Made by a program: the position numbers and the translations under genes
Assembly: GCA_026027325.1 (NCBI GenBank)
Contig: JAMSLZ010000001.1
Location: 62,001 to 126,000 of the forward strand
Origin: Actinomucor elegans
Taxonomy: Eukaryota > Mucoromycota > Mucoromycetes > Mucorales > Mucoraceae
Direction: 5' to 3'
DNA: 64,000 bases
Notes under the pieces: model-generated
Database searches by the model: none
Seen by the model: only the letters and a program-made list of their open reading frames with translations
What the model was told of the DNA's origin: nothing
In this document: piece by piece, positions 11,136 to 22,681 of the stretch
Numbering within the stretch: the stretch's first letter is position 1
How the letters are laid out: each line of letters opens with the position of its first letter

Positions 11136-12577
11136 ATGGATAATATTAATAATGTTAAGGATACTTTATTAATGGAGTATCAGATTCTAACAAATGATTA
11201 TTGGAAATTTTTAAATTATGGTTGGCCAGAGATTGAACAAAAAAAATATCACACTAAAAAGATTATATCTATTAAAAAGATCAAAGAAATTAAAAAGATT
11301 TTATTAGAAAAGTTAGGAATAATACCTGTTTATTTCTTCCTAGTTATATTATTTGGAGATAGAGATTATAGAGGACCATATAATAATATAGAAAAAGGCT
11401 TATTGATATTATATTTTATAGTAGAGAATATATCAATTGAAGATATGGATGATTATATATCAAAAAGTACTTTTCATCAAATATACAGACAATTTTATTC
11501 ATCAGATAGAATGTTAAAATTAAATAAGATTTTAAGTTTTTCTTTACAAAACATGTTTTCAAATATAAAAATTAGACTTTTAAATGGAATGATAGAGAAT
11601 CCAGATTTGTTTAATCAAGTAACAATACATTTAGACGGCCATGATAAAAGAGGTATGGTATATGGTGCAGAAGATAAATCCATATATTATAGTTACAAAC
11701 TTAAAAAAAATGGGTTTAGAACACAAGTTGCAATAGATACAAATGGTATGGTATTATTTGTATCAGACAGTCAACCATGTAGTACTAATAATGATGGATC
11801 TATGCTTATAAATATGAATATTGAAAATAAACTAAATTTGATGGATTGTATTGCATTAGATGGAGGATATAGCCTATACGTAGATAATATAATAAATAGT
11901 TCTGATCTAAATGACTATAACTTCGTATATCCTATCAGAAAAGATAAAAATATAAACTTAAATGAAATTGAAATAAATTATAACGATCAATTTGGAAGTT
12001 TTCGGTCTAAAATGGAAAAAACTTTCTCAGATTTGGGATGTATCTTTAAAAGATTAAATAACAAAAAACCTTTTTTAACTACTAATATAAATATATATAA
12101 TATTCAACTAAAAATTGCATGTGTCCTTTTTAATTTAAAAAATATATTAAACTAAACAATATAGAACATAGTGATTTTCATTCATATTGGATTAATGATA
12201 GCTTTGATTTTAAATACAAAAATGATATTTTGAATAATAATGAAAATTATAAATCACTTCCAAAGTTAAATGAAAGAATAAACAATTTAGATAAAATGAA
12301 ATTATTACAGCAACAATTTTTAGGATTAGAATTATCAAATATTGCTCATTTTAAAAATAATAATATTTATAATAATGAGAAAATGGACTTGGAAATAGAT
12401 ATAGATAATAATGAAAGTTATGAAATTGAAACTATTTTGGATCATAAAGGGTTAATAGTCGAAGATAGTTATTACCTTGTGAAATGGCAAAACTACAGTG
12501 ATGAGGATAATTCATGGATACATTACAGTAAATTTAATAGTTTTGATTGTATTAATATATATTGGAATAGTAAGTAA
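11136..12577 (+). pseudogene. Chromodomain DDE transposase of B, one frameshift
   Basis: The ATG at 11136 is chosen; an in-frame TTG at 11106 lies inside the AAAATTGA element. The protein follows the A2 transposase: YWKFLNYGWPEIEQKKYH near the N-terminus, then LDGHDKR (first Asp), LDGGYSLY (second Asp), SKMEKTFSDLG (Glu). A single-base frameshift near 12137-12150, in an A-rich run, moves the C-terminal part (YWINDSFDF, then chromodomain YEIETI, YLVKWQNY, NSW) into another frame ending at 12577. Very AT-rich codon use contrasts with the surrounding gypsy element. A sequencing error in the homopolymer is possible. Confidence 0.82.
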
Positions 12578-12598
12578 CTAATTTAAAATGTTATAGAA

Positions 12599-12830
12599 GA
12601 CGGACATCTTGTTTCATATAAATTTGGTACGTATATTAGGAGAAAGCATAAATATAATATTGCTTTTTCATGCAAAATGGAACAGTTGCCTTCTTGATAA
12701 TGTTTATTATACTTAATAATAATTTTAATTCATGAAAAAAAGTTATAAATTATAAAATATATGGATATATTAAAAAAAAATAGGACATATACAATAGATT
12801 TAAAAGATATATTAATTGTAGATATCCGTC
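12599..12830. repeat. 232-bp terminal module of B, right
   Basis: Direct copy of 10492-10723. Confidence 0.9.
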
Positions 12831-13743
12831 AAGGTGTAGAGAATCGGTGCTGGATGCCCAAGGTATTGGTTAATGTATGCATCAATCCGTTCCTGAATTC
12901 CCTTCCGTTATCGCTACCAATGATGTCAGGTAATCCATAGTCAGCAAAGATATTAATCAAGGCTTTAGCTACGGTATCACTTTGTTTGTTGGGTATAGGT
13001 CTAGTGATAATATATTTGGTGCAAATATCGACAAGTACTAGCCCATATATGTTACCAGCCTCAGTTACAGGAAGTGGTCCAAAGAGATCCATTGTTACAT
13101 GACTGAATGGTTCGAATGCAACTATAGATTTTTGTGGATTGAAACCCTTCTTGGATACATTGTGAAGTGCACATTCTTTGCAGCGTGAAAGGATATCTTT
13201 ACAGTCAGCGTAGATGGTATTCCAATGTAACCCCTGGTAAGTGTGGATGTGCTTTACTACACTCTCAATACCGAAATGTCCAAGTGCATGTGCATCGTGG
13301 ATGATTTGATCTCTCTCGTGGGCTGGAGGACAAGCATACTCTGTTCCTTTAGATTTGAAGTCTTTACTATTAAGCTTCACCGCGAGGATGTTCAAACGTT
13401 TATCTTTCGAGTAGATCTTCTTTTTATGAATAAATCTATCTTTGTCATTGTTAGATGAAGCTCTTCTTAGTAAGATGCATTTCTCTAATCGTTTAATATT
13501 GCGATCCTGCTCCCCCTCCAGCGTTTGATCTTCAATAATAGGAGGGTAAACGCGAGATAGTGCATCAGGTAGTTTATTGGCAATGCCTTTTAAGTGAACT
13601 ACATTCAGATTGAATTGTCCAATAACATCCATATAAGATTGCAATGTACTGTTCAACGTGGTGGACGTGAACATGTAAGTAAGAGCCATATGATCAGTGA
13701 GCACCTCGACAGGTAATGGATGCCCCCATAGCAAAGGTCTAAA

Positions 13744-13843
13744 TCTGATCAATCCGAATACAATTGCAGCAGTTTCGCGTCTATTGGTGGACCTCTGATC
13801 AATCCGAATACAATTGCAGCAGTTTCGCGTCTATTGGTGGACC
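13744..13843. repeat. 50-bp tandem duplication in Gy1a RNase H region
   Basis: The unit beginning TCTGATCAATCCGAATAC is present twice in tandem (13744-13793 and 13794-13843) but once at the matching place in Gy1b (about 50943). Fifty is not a multiple of three, so the pol frame is lost. Confidence 0.93.
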
Positions 13844-16800
13844 AATTGCGCTCAGCCGAATTGAGAGACTTGCTAATGAAAGCAATGTGTACAGTTCTAT
13901 TAAATTCATCTCTTTGAGTGAGTGCACAAGCTATCCCATATACAGATGCGTCTGTCTCCAGATAAAATTTCTTGGATAGATCAGGCTGGTGAAGCACGGC
14001 ATTAGACACAAGAATCTGTTTAATCCGATTGAATCGATCAGTATGTAAAGACGTCCATTTGGTTTGTACATCCTTATCATTACGTAGTTGATCTAAAGGT
14101 GCAGCTACTTTACTAAGCATAGGACAGTAATCCCTTAAATGAGAAATCACACCCATAATACTTCGTACTTGTGCAGCGTTTTTAGGAATTGGCCATTTAT
14201 CAATGTTTGAAAGTCGTCTGTGATCGATCTTTGTAATGCCAGGTCCAACAATAAAGCCCAATAAATATAAAGCCGTTCGAAACCATGTGCATTTGTCGGG
14301 ATTGATCTTCAAATTTACAGAAGTCAATCTTTCGAGCACTGTGTTTATCAATTTAATATGTTCTTCTATCGTTTCACTATAGAGTACACAATCATCTACA
14401 TATGTTTCTACTCCTTCTAAGTCTCCCAAGAGGATGTTCATGACCCTGCAGTATTGGCTTGTAAGAAAGCTTAATCCGAAGGGCGCGTGGCACCATTTGT
14501 AGTTTATATGATTATAAGAGAATGATAATACTTCTCTACTAGCCTCATCAACAGCGAAAGAGTAATAAGCCTGTTTGAGATCAATTTTAGACATGATTTT
14601 TGCCTTTTTTGAGACTCTATCGAAGATCTCAGTAATTTTTGGTACAGCAAAATTTTCTTGTAAGTCTTCTGAAATAGATGCGTTGATTTTTCTCAAATCA
14701 CAACAAATGCGTAGCTTTGTGAGTTTGTCATTTTCATCCTTTTTAGGTACAGCTAATAATGGTGAATGAAATCTAGCGCTAGGCTTGGATTTTTCAACTA
14801 TACCGTTGTCCAACCACTCTTTGAGTTGTTTCTCTATTTCTGCTTTCGCATGAACAGGTAATGGGTATTGTCTTACATAGCAATTAGCGCCACTTTTCAT
14901 CGGAATCTTCACAATTGATTCAGGTATAGTGCATACCGCTTTAGGTTTTATAGTAGCATTTTTGTTAATTGAAGCCTGAATCATTTTCATATACTCTTTT
15001 CTTTGTTCAGTGTTTCCATATAGTGCATTGTCAGGGTCATAATGCTTGTCATTATCGAAGTTAACGTTTTCAAACTGTTTACTTTCTTTTGCAATGTCAT
15101 TAGGCCAGTTAAAAGCAACGCCTCCAAGATAGATATTCATCTTTGGTAATATATCAGTACCTAAGAGTACGTCAAATTCAGTTTCCATAACGTCACTAAA
15201 TTCTACGACTTCAAAAGCATGTTTAAAGGATATATTATTTGTGTATGTAACAGTCATAGGTCGTGTTTTACCGATCCTTTTAGCTTTACTATTTTTGCCT
15301 TCGTTATTGAGTGCTAAAAAATTTAGATAACCATTCACTTTGTTTATGTGTATATCAGAAAAGTCTTTATTCAATATCTTTTTATTAATACAAGCTACAT
15401 CACTCCCGCTATCCACCTTGGCAACGAGTCTACGACCCTCTATATAAATGGGTGTCATTAGATTAAATGTACTTCTTGTATTATGTGATTTGTCATCATC
15501 AAAATTACAGTCGTAGTTAAGGTCTTCAAGAGCCTCTTTTACCTTCTTGTCTTCCTCTTCGGAAGCAGAAGTGTTTGTACTATTATTGGCCCTAATGACC
15601 AGCACAGAAGGTCCATTGTTGGCCCTCATTGCTTGATGGTACTCACTGAGTTGCCCCAGAGCTCTCTCAAACTCTCCGGATTCATTCCCCAAATGACCAG
15701 CCCCAACACCCTCCAAAAGGTTCACATACCGTTGAATTACTTCTGATCTACGTGCAGTGAGAGACTTGATGGCGCCTTCATTACATTGATCAGCAATAGC
15801 ACCGTTCACAGGAGATCCAGGCATAGTAACAGGAGTAGAGGAATTATTTTGAGACATAGTGTGGTTGTAAAGTTTAATCGAAAAAAATGCGGTAAAATTA
15901 AAATATAAAAGCAGGTATTAAGTCGATTATAACTTGGTTATAGTTTATTCAACTTAAATGTGATTAATTATTTCTAACTAGTTTTTCTAGCTTGTATTTA
16001 TACTCGTTGAATTGTGACTGAAGGTTATTTACTTGTGTTCATATAAAAAGTATAAGAAGGACGTATCTCTGTTTAAGGACTGTATCGCTGTATAAGGTAA
16101 TCAATGATGCTTTAGTATGTATGTGCTACAGCTAGGGCGCACAGGCCTCTAGTCTGTCTGTACTTCAATTATGTGGCTATTTCACCACACTAGATATATA
16201 TCCATCTGAGACATGAATCTTAAACATATCAACTCGTAAGTGCTTCCGTAGAGATGAGATTGATAATGAATAAGTTATTATTCATACAATAGTCTCTATT
16301 CTATAACAATGATACTAGACTGAAAGATATTGCGGTAAAAATTGAATAAAAGCGAGTGAATCAGTTAGAACCGTTTGTTATAGAATAGAGACTATTGTAT
16401 GAATAATAACTTATTCATTATCAATCTCATCTTTACGGAAGCACTTACGAGTTGATATGTTTAAGATTCATGTCTCAGATGGATATATATCTAGAACATA
16501 GACCTATAACATAACATCTTCTTAAATCCTCTTCACCACACTTAGATAGACGATTAGTATAAATAGGTTTAGTTTAGACATAGTTATAGGATCTTCATCT
16601 TTATATTTATCTTTGATAATAAAGCACAGTCTCAAAAAGTACTCTTTTTAGTCTTCTTTGTTGTAAACATGACTTGTTCAGTGTCCGTCACCAATCAGGT
16701 CAATGTTCGACAATGCTTATACTCAGCTTGTGCTTTGACAGCTTTGTAACGTCGGTTAAGAGATATATATGGAAATCAATGCTTAGTGCAACTAACCTTC

Positions 16801-17076
16801 ATAAACTATCTATCACTGAATATAAAGTCGTACTAGAATGGATTACTATAAATCCTTGTTAACTCCATGAGCGCAGTCTTTGACTAACTCAATCGTCTAT
16901 AATATCAAGTTAAATCCGAACTTCAATTTTGTATAAATAGCTCATCATTTTAATGCTTTAATAAATCAATTCGTTTTATCAGTCTGGTTATTTTTACAGT
17001 CTTTATTATATTCGATATAACATTTTTTTTAACCTTATCTGCTACTTTTTGGTTTATTATACACTTACTATTCAAT

Positions 17077-19014
17077 ATGTCTGCTCCTATCTCCACTGTT
17101 TCTGGTTCTAATGACGCTGTCATTAATCCTCCTGCTGCTATTGAATCCTCTGCTGATCAAGACGTAGAGATGAACAACTCTGATGACGGTTTATCCGTAT
17201 CTGACTCCGTTGAGGTGATCAAGGACGCTATCCGTCAAGCCTCTGCTCAAATCGCCAAGATGACTATCCAGTTGGTGACTCCTGGTGTTCTCTCTGAAGA
17301 AGGTGCCAAGAAACTTCGTGGTGATCTTGCTCTTCGACAAAAGGATTTGAAGCTATTTAAGGAATCTCTTCTGGCTATGGAAGAATCCCTTGGTAGCTCT
17401 ACTGCTAGTCCTGCTTCTGCTTCTCTGGGTCCTACTAAGAGTACTATATTACGTACTGAGTTTGTGCCCAATGACTTACCTATTATCCAATGGGTTGGTA
17501 TGGTTTCTGACAACAAGTCTACCATCTTCACTGACTTGCGTACTTGTCTTTCTCGCTTCGAAGTCGTTGTAGAGTGTCATGGTCTTGACTTGGACGTCAA
17601 TGGTGCTCGCCTACTTAAGTACTGTTGCTTAAACGAGGATCATCAAACATTCTTGAAAGAAACCTTCTTTGTGCCTGGTGTTGCTGCTACTTGGTCCATT
17701 GTAAAAGATGCCTTTTTGAAGAAGTTTGGTGTGAATGCAAGTGTAGATCGCTCTACTGCTGCTAACGAGCTCATGGCCATCACTAAACGGTCAACCGAGA
17801 CAATTGAACAGTATATTGACCGCTTTAACGCGTTACGTCGTCGTGCTGACTTGAATGATTCGTTCTTGTTAATATCTACCTTCTTGCGTGGATTGCCTGA
17901 CTCATTCCAAGAACGTATGGCATATACTATGAATATGGGAACTGAAACTCAGACGCAGAATCTCGAGTATGTTTGCGCTGTGGCTCGTAACTTGGACAGT
18001 CGTTTGGCTTCTATGCGTGCTAACAAGCGTACTGGTGACGATCAAAGGGAATCTCTTGGCACGAAAAAGTCAAAGGTTTCTGATGAACCATCGTCGTCAT
18101 CGTTTCCTAATGGTGCTGCTGCCTCGAAGTACGCATCAAAACCTTCTTCTTCGTCTAGTACAAGAGAAAAGAAAGGGTTGTTCTGTTCTTTCCACCGATC
18201 GACTACGCATAACACGGACTCTTGTCGCGCTGCTAAACTGGGAGGTGTACCCAAGCCTGGTCCTGGTGACTGCCGTCGTTGTGGCGCTAAGAATTGGAAC
18301 CCATCACATCGCTGTGATTCATCTGCTGCAGTGAATGGTGTTGGTAAATCTGCCAGTAATCTGGTAATGAGAGCTATGTCCACGTCGCCCGAACGTTTTT
18401 CCTCTTCTGCCTCTCGCACTACTACTACTACTTCTTCTGCTGCTCCTCGTGCTCCGGTTGCCACTACCGTCGAGACTAATACTTCTGTTGCTTCTTCTGC
18501 TGGATCAACCAATGCTTCTTCTTCTTCTGCTGTGGCTGTTGCCACACAACGCATCAACGATATGGATATTTCAGATGAAGAATCGCTTCTGGTCGCCGCG
18601 CAGGCACAAGCTTGTAAGTATCACAAAAGATTTTCATTGCCACCAAGACAGATTTCTAATTCTCTCTTTGTACCGGCTATTATAGAGAATATTACTACCT
18701 ACAGTTTGATCGATTCGGGTTCGAGCTTTTCTATGGTTACGCCAGAGTTTTTTAACTCACTTGTTCCACCTATTCCTTTGGTGAAGCAAGAAGGCACAAT
18801 CCAGCTTGGCCACGTCAATAATGCGATCAGTAGAATAGGGTCTTGCACTCTAAAAGTATTCTATAATAAAAAATCTTTTTACCATACTTTTGAAGTTTTT
18901 CCTTTCTTTACTCATGAAGATGTTCCTATTTGCTTTGGTCTTGACATCTTACCTCAATTGAACATTGGCATCACTGGTCTTGTTAGTTCACACTTTGAAC
19001 AAATTGGCCATTGA
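17077..19014 (+). CDS. Gag-protease polyprotein of Gy2 (copy 1)
   Basis: 645 codons. Residues about 130-310 are a retrotransposon Gag capsid-like region. They are followed by a Ser/Lys-rich linker, a Cys/His cluster of the form C-X2-H-X4-H-X4-C (CSFHRSTTHNTDSC, near 370) and a second cluster, CRRCGAKNWNPSHRC, near 398. The aspartic protease signature IDSGSS has its catalytic Asp at 546, with CFGLDILPQLNI as the second flap-side motif. The frame stops at a TGA (19012-19014), and pol continues in the same frame immediately after. Copy 2 (40588-42525) is the same by eye. Confidence 0.92.
   Translation: MSAPISTVSGSNDAVINPPAAIESSADQDVEMNNSDDGLSVSDSVEVIKDAIRQASAQIAKMTIQLVTPGVLSEEGAKKLRGDLALRQKDLKLFKESLLAMEESLGSSTASPASASLGPTKSTILRTEFVPNDLPIIQWVGMVSDNKSTIFTDLRTCLSRFEVVVECHGLDLDVNGARLLKYCCLNEDHQTFLKETFFVPGVAATWSIVKDAFLKKFGVNASVDRSTAANELMAITKRSTETIEQYIDRFNALRRRADLNDSFLLISTFLRGLPDSFQERMAYTMNMGTETQTQNLEYVCAVARNLDSRLASMRANKRTGDDQRESLGTKKSKVSDEPSSSSFPNGAAASKYASKPSSSSSTREKKGLFCSFHRSTTHNTDSCRAAKLGGVPKPGPGDCRRCGAKNWNPSHRCDSSAAVNGVGKSASNLVMRAMSTSPERFSSSASRTTTTTSSAAPRAPVATTVETNTSVASSAGSTNASSSSAVAVATQRINDMDISDEESLLVAAQAQACKYHKRFSLPPRQISNSLFVPAIIENITTYSLIDSGSSFSMVTPEFFNSLVPPIPLVKQEGTIQLGHVNNAISRIGSCTLKVFYNKKSFYHTFEVFPFFTHEDVPICFGLDILPQLNIGITGLVSSHFEQIGH
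19012..19014 (+). other. In-frame TGA between Gy2 protease and RT (possible readthrough)
   Basis: The stop is followed by CTC, and the same frame stays open for more than 1,000 codons. The stop and its context are identical in copy 2 (42523-42525). UGA followed by CU is a known favourable context for readthrough; use here is inferred. Confidence 0.5.
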
Positions 19015-22000
19015 CTCCCAGACCCAATTGATCCTGATCAGGTCAAACCAAATGATAATCCATACGGAACGATTACTGAGCGAAAGCCTTTGCTTGATAA
19101 AATAAACAAGTTATTACAGGTCAATTCTTCTATTGATATGAAAAATACATACTGCAATTTACCAGGTGCTATTATTCATCTCAAAACGAAGCCTGGAAGT
19201 GTTGCTTACAGAAAACAATACGCATTGCCTGAAGCCTATCGTTCTGCGGTCCTTGACCAAATAGAAACATGGTTACAGGAAGGTGTCATTGAAAGAGCTC
19301 CTTCTCATACATCGTGGAATAGTCCCATCCTTTGCGTCAAAAAGAAGGACTCATTCGGTAATTACACGTATGCTAAACCTAGAGTGGTTTGTGATGTTCG
19401 TCTAGTTAACCAATTGCTGATTGTAAATGATAGACAACAACTACCTCTCATCTCAGAAATACATCAACGTATTGGCTCTGCTCCAATCCACACTATATTG
19501 GACATTCATGCTTGCTTTACAAGTTTTAAAGTTGCTGATGAAGATCGCGAGAAACTGTCCTTTACTTGTCCCTATACCAATCGGCAGATGCGCTTTATCA
19601 AAGCGTGCTATGGCATAAGTTTCGTTGGATCGGTCGTCCAACGCAATTTGACAACACTCTTTGAAGATCTTCCTTACGTCAACGTGTATGTAGATGACAT
19701 CGTTGTTTCTACATTTCCTCCGCTATCATATCATGCAGATTGCGTTGCTGAAGTGATCAAACGTCTTACTAGTGCTAATCTCGTACTGAACCCTGATAAG
19801 ATCGTATTCGCTCAACAGAGCATACACATATTGGGTTGGTCGTTGATAAAAGGTAAACTGATCCCTGATCCTCGCAAAGTAGCAAGCTTAGAAAGCTGGC
19901 CTAAAATGACTACTGGACGTCATATCCAACAGTTTCTCGGGTTTATGAACTTCTTCCGTTCATCCATTCCTTTCTTTGCTAAACTCGCTGCTGATTTAGA
20001 TGACCTACGTAACGTAAAAGATATTACTAAAGTCTGGTCAAACAAACACGAACAAGCTTTTGCAGCTCTTAAATACGCTCTGGCCAATGCTCCTGTTATC
20101 TCGCCTCCAGTTATCGGTCAACGATTTCATGTTGCAACAGATGCAAGTGTGTCTGGTATTGGTGCTATGCTGTATCAAATTATCGATAATGAAGTTAAGT
20201 TTGTTGCCTTGGCTTCTCGAAAGCTTAGTGTTTCCGAACGCAACTATAGCACTACCAAACGTGAATTGTTAGCTGTCGTTTATGCATTTGCGAAATTCCA
20301 CAAGTGGCTGTATCTTATTCCCTTTACGTTGCATACTGATCATAAAAGTCTCATTTACTTGCAGACTCAAGAAGTACCTAATGCTTTAATGGCTGGTTGG
20401 TATGAGGGTATTTTTGGCTATACGTTCAATACAGTTCACCTGCCTGGATTCAAAAATCTTATTCCTGACGCTCTCTCACGCCTTTATACGGACGAGGATC
20501 AACCGATTAATGTTCTGGAGGGGGGTAGTTGTCTCGATATAGTCGCGCTTGGTGATGTTGGTAGCATTTCAAACAAAAAGAAAAGCTTGAAAAATAGTGA
20601 AAAGGGATCTATGGCTAAAAGCAAAAAGCAATTTGCTCAACAGTCACGCCCTAGTATTTATAAAAATAATACTTCTCTCTTAGCTTCTTCTTCAACAGTA
20701 CCAATATTACTTACTGATCAGAGTAATGATACTTGCGCTACTATATCTCCACAACAAACTTCTAATGACGATGAAGACCTGATTCTTCGAACATTAAAGT
20801 TTGCTGATTATATTACACCACCTAAAAATGAACGTGATAATCTCGTATTTAAAGCACACCTTTTAGGACATTATGGTTTACAAAGCATCGAGAACCAATT
20901 ACACCATGATGGTATTCACTGGACAAACATGCGAAAAGATATTCAACGAATCTTGGGCGAATGTACTGAATGCAATAGGTTCAACATATCCAAAGTTGGT
21001 TATCACCCACCAAAATCTGTATTGCCTGATCAACCACTTGATCATTGGTGTATGGATTTAGGTACTTTTGATGTCACCTCTTCCCGCGGCAATAACTTTA
21101 TGTTAGTCATGGTAGACTATTATTCAAGGTTTACTGTTCTTAGAGCATTACCTGATAAACATAGTACGACTATCGCTGCCGAACTTTTATCTATATTCTC
21201 GTTATTTGGCTTTCCAAAGATCTTGAATTCGGATAATGGTGCAGAGTTCACAGCTGATATTGTAGCAAAAATGATTGAGATGAGTGGCATTGATCGAAGA
21301 CTTTCATTACCATACTCTCCTACTGGTAACTCGGTAAACGAAGCATATGTCGGTTTGGCAAAACGTACAATTGTTAAGGAATTACGCGGTAAAGGCGCTG
21401 ACTGGGATTATTATTTGAATTATTGTCAATACGCTATGAATTGTAAATACGCACGGTTACATAAGTCTCGTCCTTATACAGTGTTATTCAATAGACAACC
21501 AAATGGCTTTGAAGACTACTCAAATACTAAACCTGTATTGCAACTAGAAGAAACTGACACGAAAATGATTGATGAAAAATTCAAATTTGTCAATGAAGTC
21601 GTTATACCAGCATTGTCTAAACGCATAAGAGATACGCAAGAACGTGATCACGACAGATTCGTAAAAACGCATAGGATTGTAACTAAGCAGTTTCCTGTTG
21701 GAAGTAAAGTTATGATTAAGAATGTAACACGATTAAGCAAATTAGATGCGCGTAATCTCGGTCCATTTTATATACATGGAATCACAAAGAACGGTAGCTA
21801 TATCTTGAAAGATAAAGCGGGTACTCTCTTATCTAGAGATGTACCTACATCGCATATTATATTCATCTCCTCAGATAATATATCTACTGAAGAATATCAA
21901 AAGCTTAAAGAAGATCACTTTGAAATACAAGCAGTCATTGATCATTCTGGTTCACACCTGGTAATTATTTATACAGAGTCAAATGGAAAGGATATCCAAA

Positions 22001-22181
22001 CGATGAAGATGATACATGGGAACCTCCATCACACTTCGATTCAAAGAAACCAATTGAAATATATTGGGGACGTCGCAATGCTGATCATAAGCAATCCTCT
22101 TCCAAGAAACGTAAGGCTCCTATGACAGTCAATACACGTAAGATAGCTACTCGGAACAAACGCAGTAGAAACCAACAATAG
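19015..22181 (+). pseudogene. Pol of Gy2 copy 1 (RT-RNase H-integrase), chromodomain frameshifted
   Basis: Same frame as gag after the TGA; the first ATG-like start is at 19090. Counting from 19090, RT has YVDD near 200, RNase H has ATDAS near 351, and the integrase has an HHCC zinc motif (HLLGHYG ... CTECNRF, about 587-629). The catalytic triad is MDLG near 655, SDNGAEF near 714 and NEAYV near 750 (D-D-35-E). Relative to copy 2, two extra bases near 21953 (TTCACACCTGG against TTCACCTGG) shift the frame inside the C-terminal chromodomain. RT to integrase are therefore intact but the targeting domain is lost. Confidence 0.88.
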
Positions 22182-22200
22182 ATCATAGACTTTTTATACA

Positions 22201-22482
22201 GGAGGTCATACAGATACTCGCAATTGTTGTACAATTACTCGTACAGGTTCTGGGTTAGTGGATGACCTTAGGTATTTACTCATGGGCATATTTTTGGCTG
22301 CTGTGATGTTCTCTGGATATGTGTACCCATTTAAATGGCTATTTCCAATTTTTAAAACGGCTAGAAATATTTGGAATGCCGGAGACATATTGTATAACCA
22401 CATTCTATTGCACCCGGTCATCCACTAACCCAGAACCTGTACGAGTAATTGTACAACAATTGCGAGTATCTGTATGACCTCC
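22201..22482. repeat. 282-bp foldback module, left end of A2
   Basis: Same module and orientation as 972-1253. The adjacent G-run differs in length between copies (12 here, 9 in A1). Confidence 0.93.
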
Positions 22483-22681
22483 TAGTGGGATATCTCACCA
22501 CACACTGGTAGACATACGTTCCATAGCAAGGTAGTAGAGAGGGGGGGGGGGGCAAAAGGGATGATCTTGTCCAGAGACCTGAATAGTTTCAGCCCCCCTG
22601 GGAATGGAAACTAAGGAGCCTAAGGTTGTAGTACGAGTAACATGTGTTGACAGTTGGGCGAAGCTTTTAAAAAACAAGTAC

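Larger units (their letters stand above)
10492..12830 (+). mobile_element. B: AT-rich chromodomain DDE transposon with direct terminal modules
   Basis: Inserted in the Gy1a integrase with a 3-bp duplication, AAG (10489-10491, 12831-12833), checked against Gy1b. Both ends are the same 232-bp module in direct orientation (10492-10723 and 12599-12830). Each module starts GACGGACATC and ends GATATCCGTC, so the element is bounded by two complete MITE-like units around one transposase gene. Confidence 0.9.
9554..15857 (-). pseudogene. Gag-pol of Gy1a, broken
   Basis: Remnant of the same polyprotein as Gy1b. The N-terminal piece (13749-15857) starts MSQNNSST but lacks most of gag, rejoining at QAMRAN. 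It then has protease (VDSGSDVACIN), RT (YVDDC) and RNase H. A 50-bp tandem duplication at 13744-13843 shifts the frame. The next piece (12829-13752) covers the end of RNase H and the integrase HHCC and first catalytic Asp regions. Element B interrupts the integrase, and 9554-10491 encodes the rest of the integrase and a chromodomain (FEVEEI, LVKWVGYG, NDW). The gag deletion, duplication and insertion disable it. Confidence 0.92.
7361..16189 (-). mobile_element. Gy1a: Ty3/gypsy chromovirus, defective
   Basis: LTRs lie at 7361-9294 (split by T1) and 15888-16189 (302 bp; TGCGG...CACCACA on the + strand). The 5-bp duplication CTAGA is at 7356-7360 and 16190-16194. A purine tract (reverse complement of 9295-9312, AGTGGGGGAGCA) precedes the 3' LTR. 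It carries nested T1 (7539-9168) and B (10492-12830). The gag region is much shorter than in Gy1b. Confidence 0.93.
7191..16658. repeat. Large foldback (about 283-bp arms) split by Gy1a
   Basis: With Gy1a (7361-16189) removed, 7191-7360 plus 16195-16307 is the reverse complement of 16377-16658, separated by a loop of about 69 bp (16308-16376). An LTR-like unit in minus orientation, 16331-16540 (TGCGGTAAAAATTG...TTCACCACA), lies across the loop and right arm. The right arm stops where the Gy2 LTR begins. Confidence 0.75.

Noticed and set aside
12137..12150. Programmed frameshift in the B transposase
   Set aside because: The homologous A2, C and E genes are in a single frame, so decay or an A-run sequencing error is simpler.
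16331..16350. AAAAATTGA inside the Gy6-type LTR end (also 35556 and 37440)
   Set aside because: It is not upstream of a gene start and belongs to the LTR terminus. It was counted as a chance occurrence and as a caution for the promoter hypothesis.
16674..16862. A 62-codon frame present in four places (also 34021, 40185, 57818)
   Set aside because: It lies in the Gy2 LTR and recurs only because the LTR does.
18042..18557. 171-codon frame antisense to Gy2 gag
   Set aside because: Shadow of Ser/Thr/Ala-rich gag codons on the opposite strand; repeated at 41553-42068 for the same reason.
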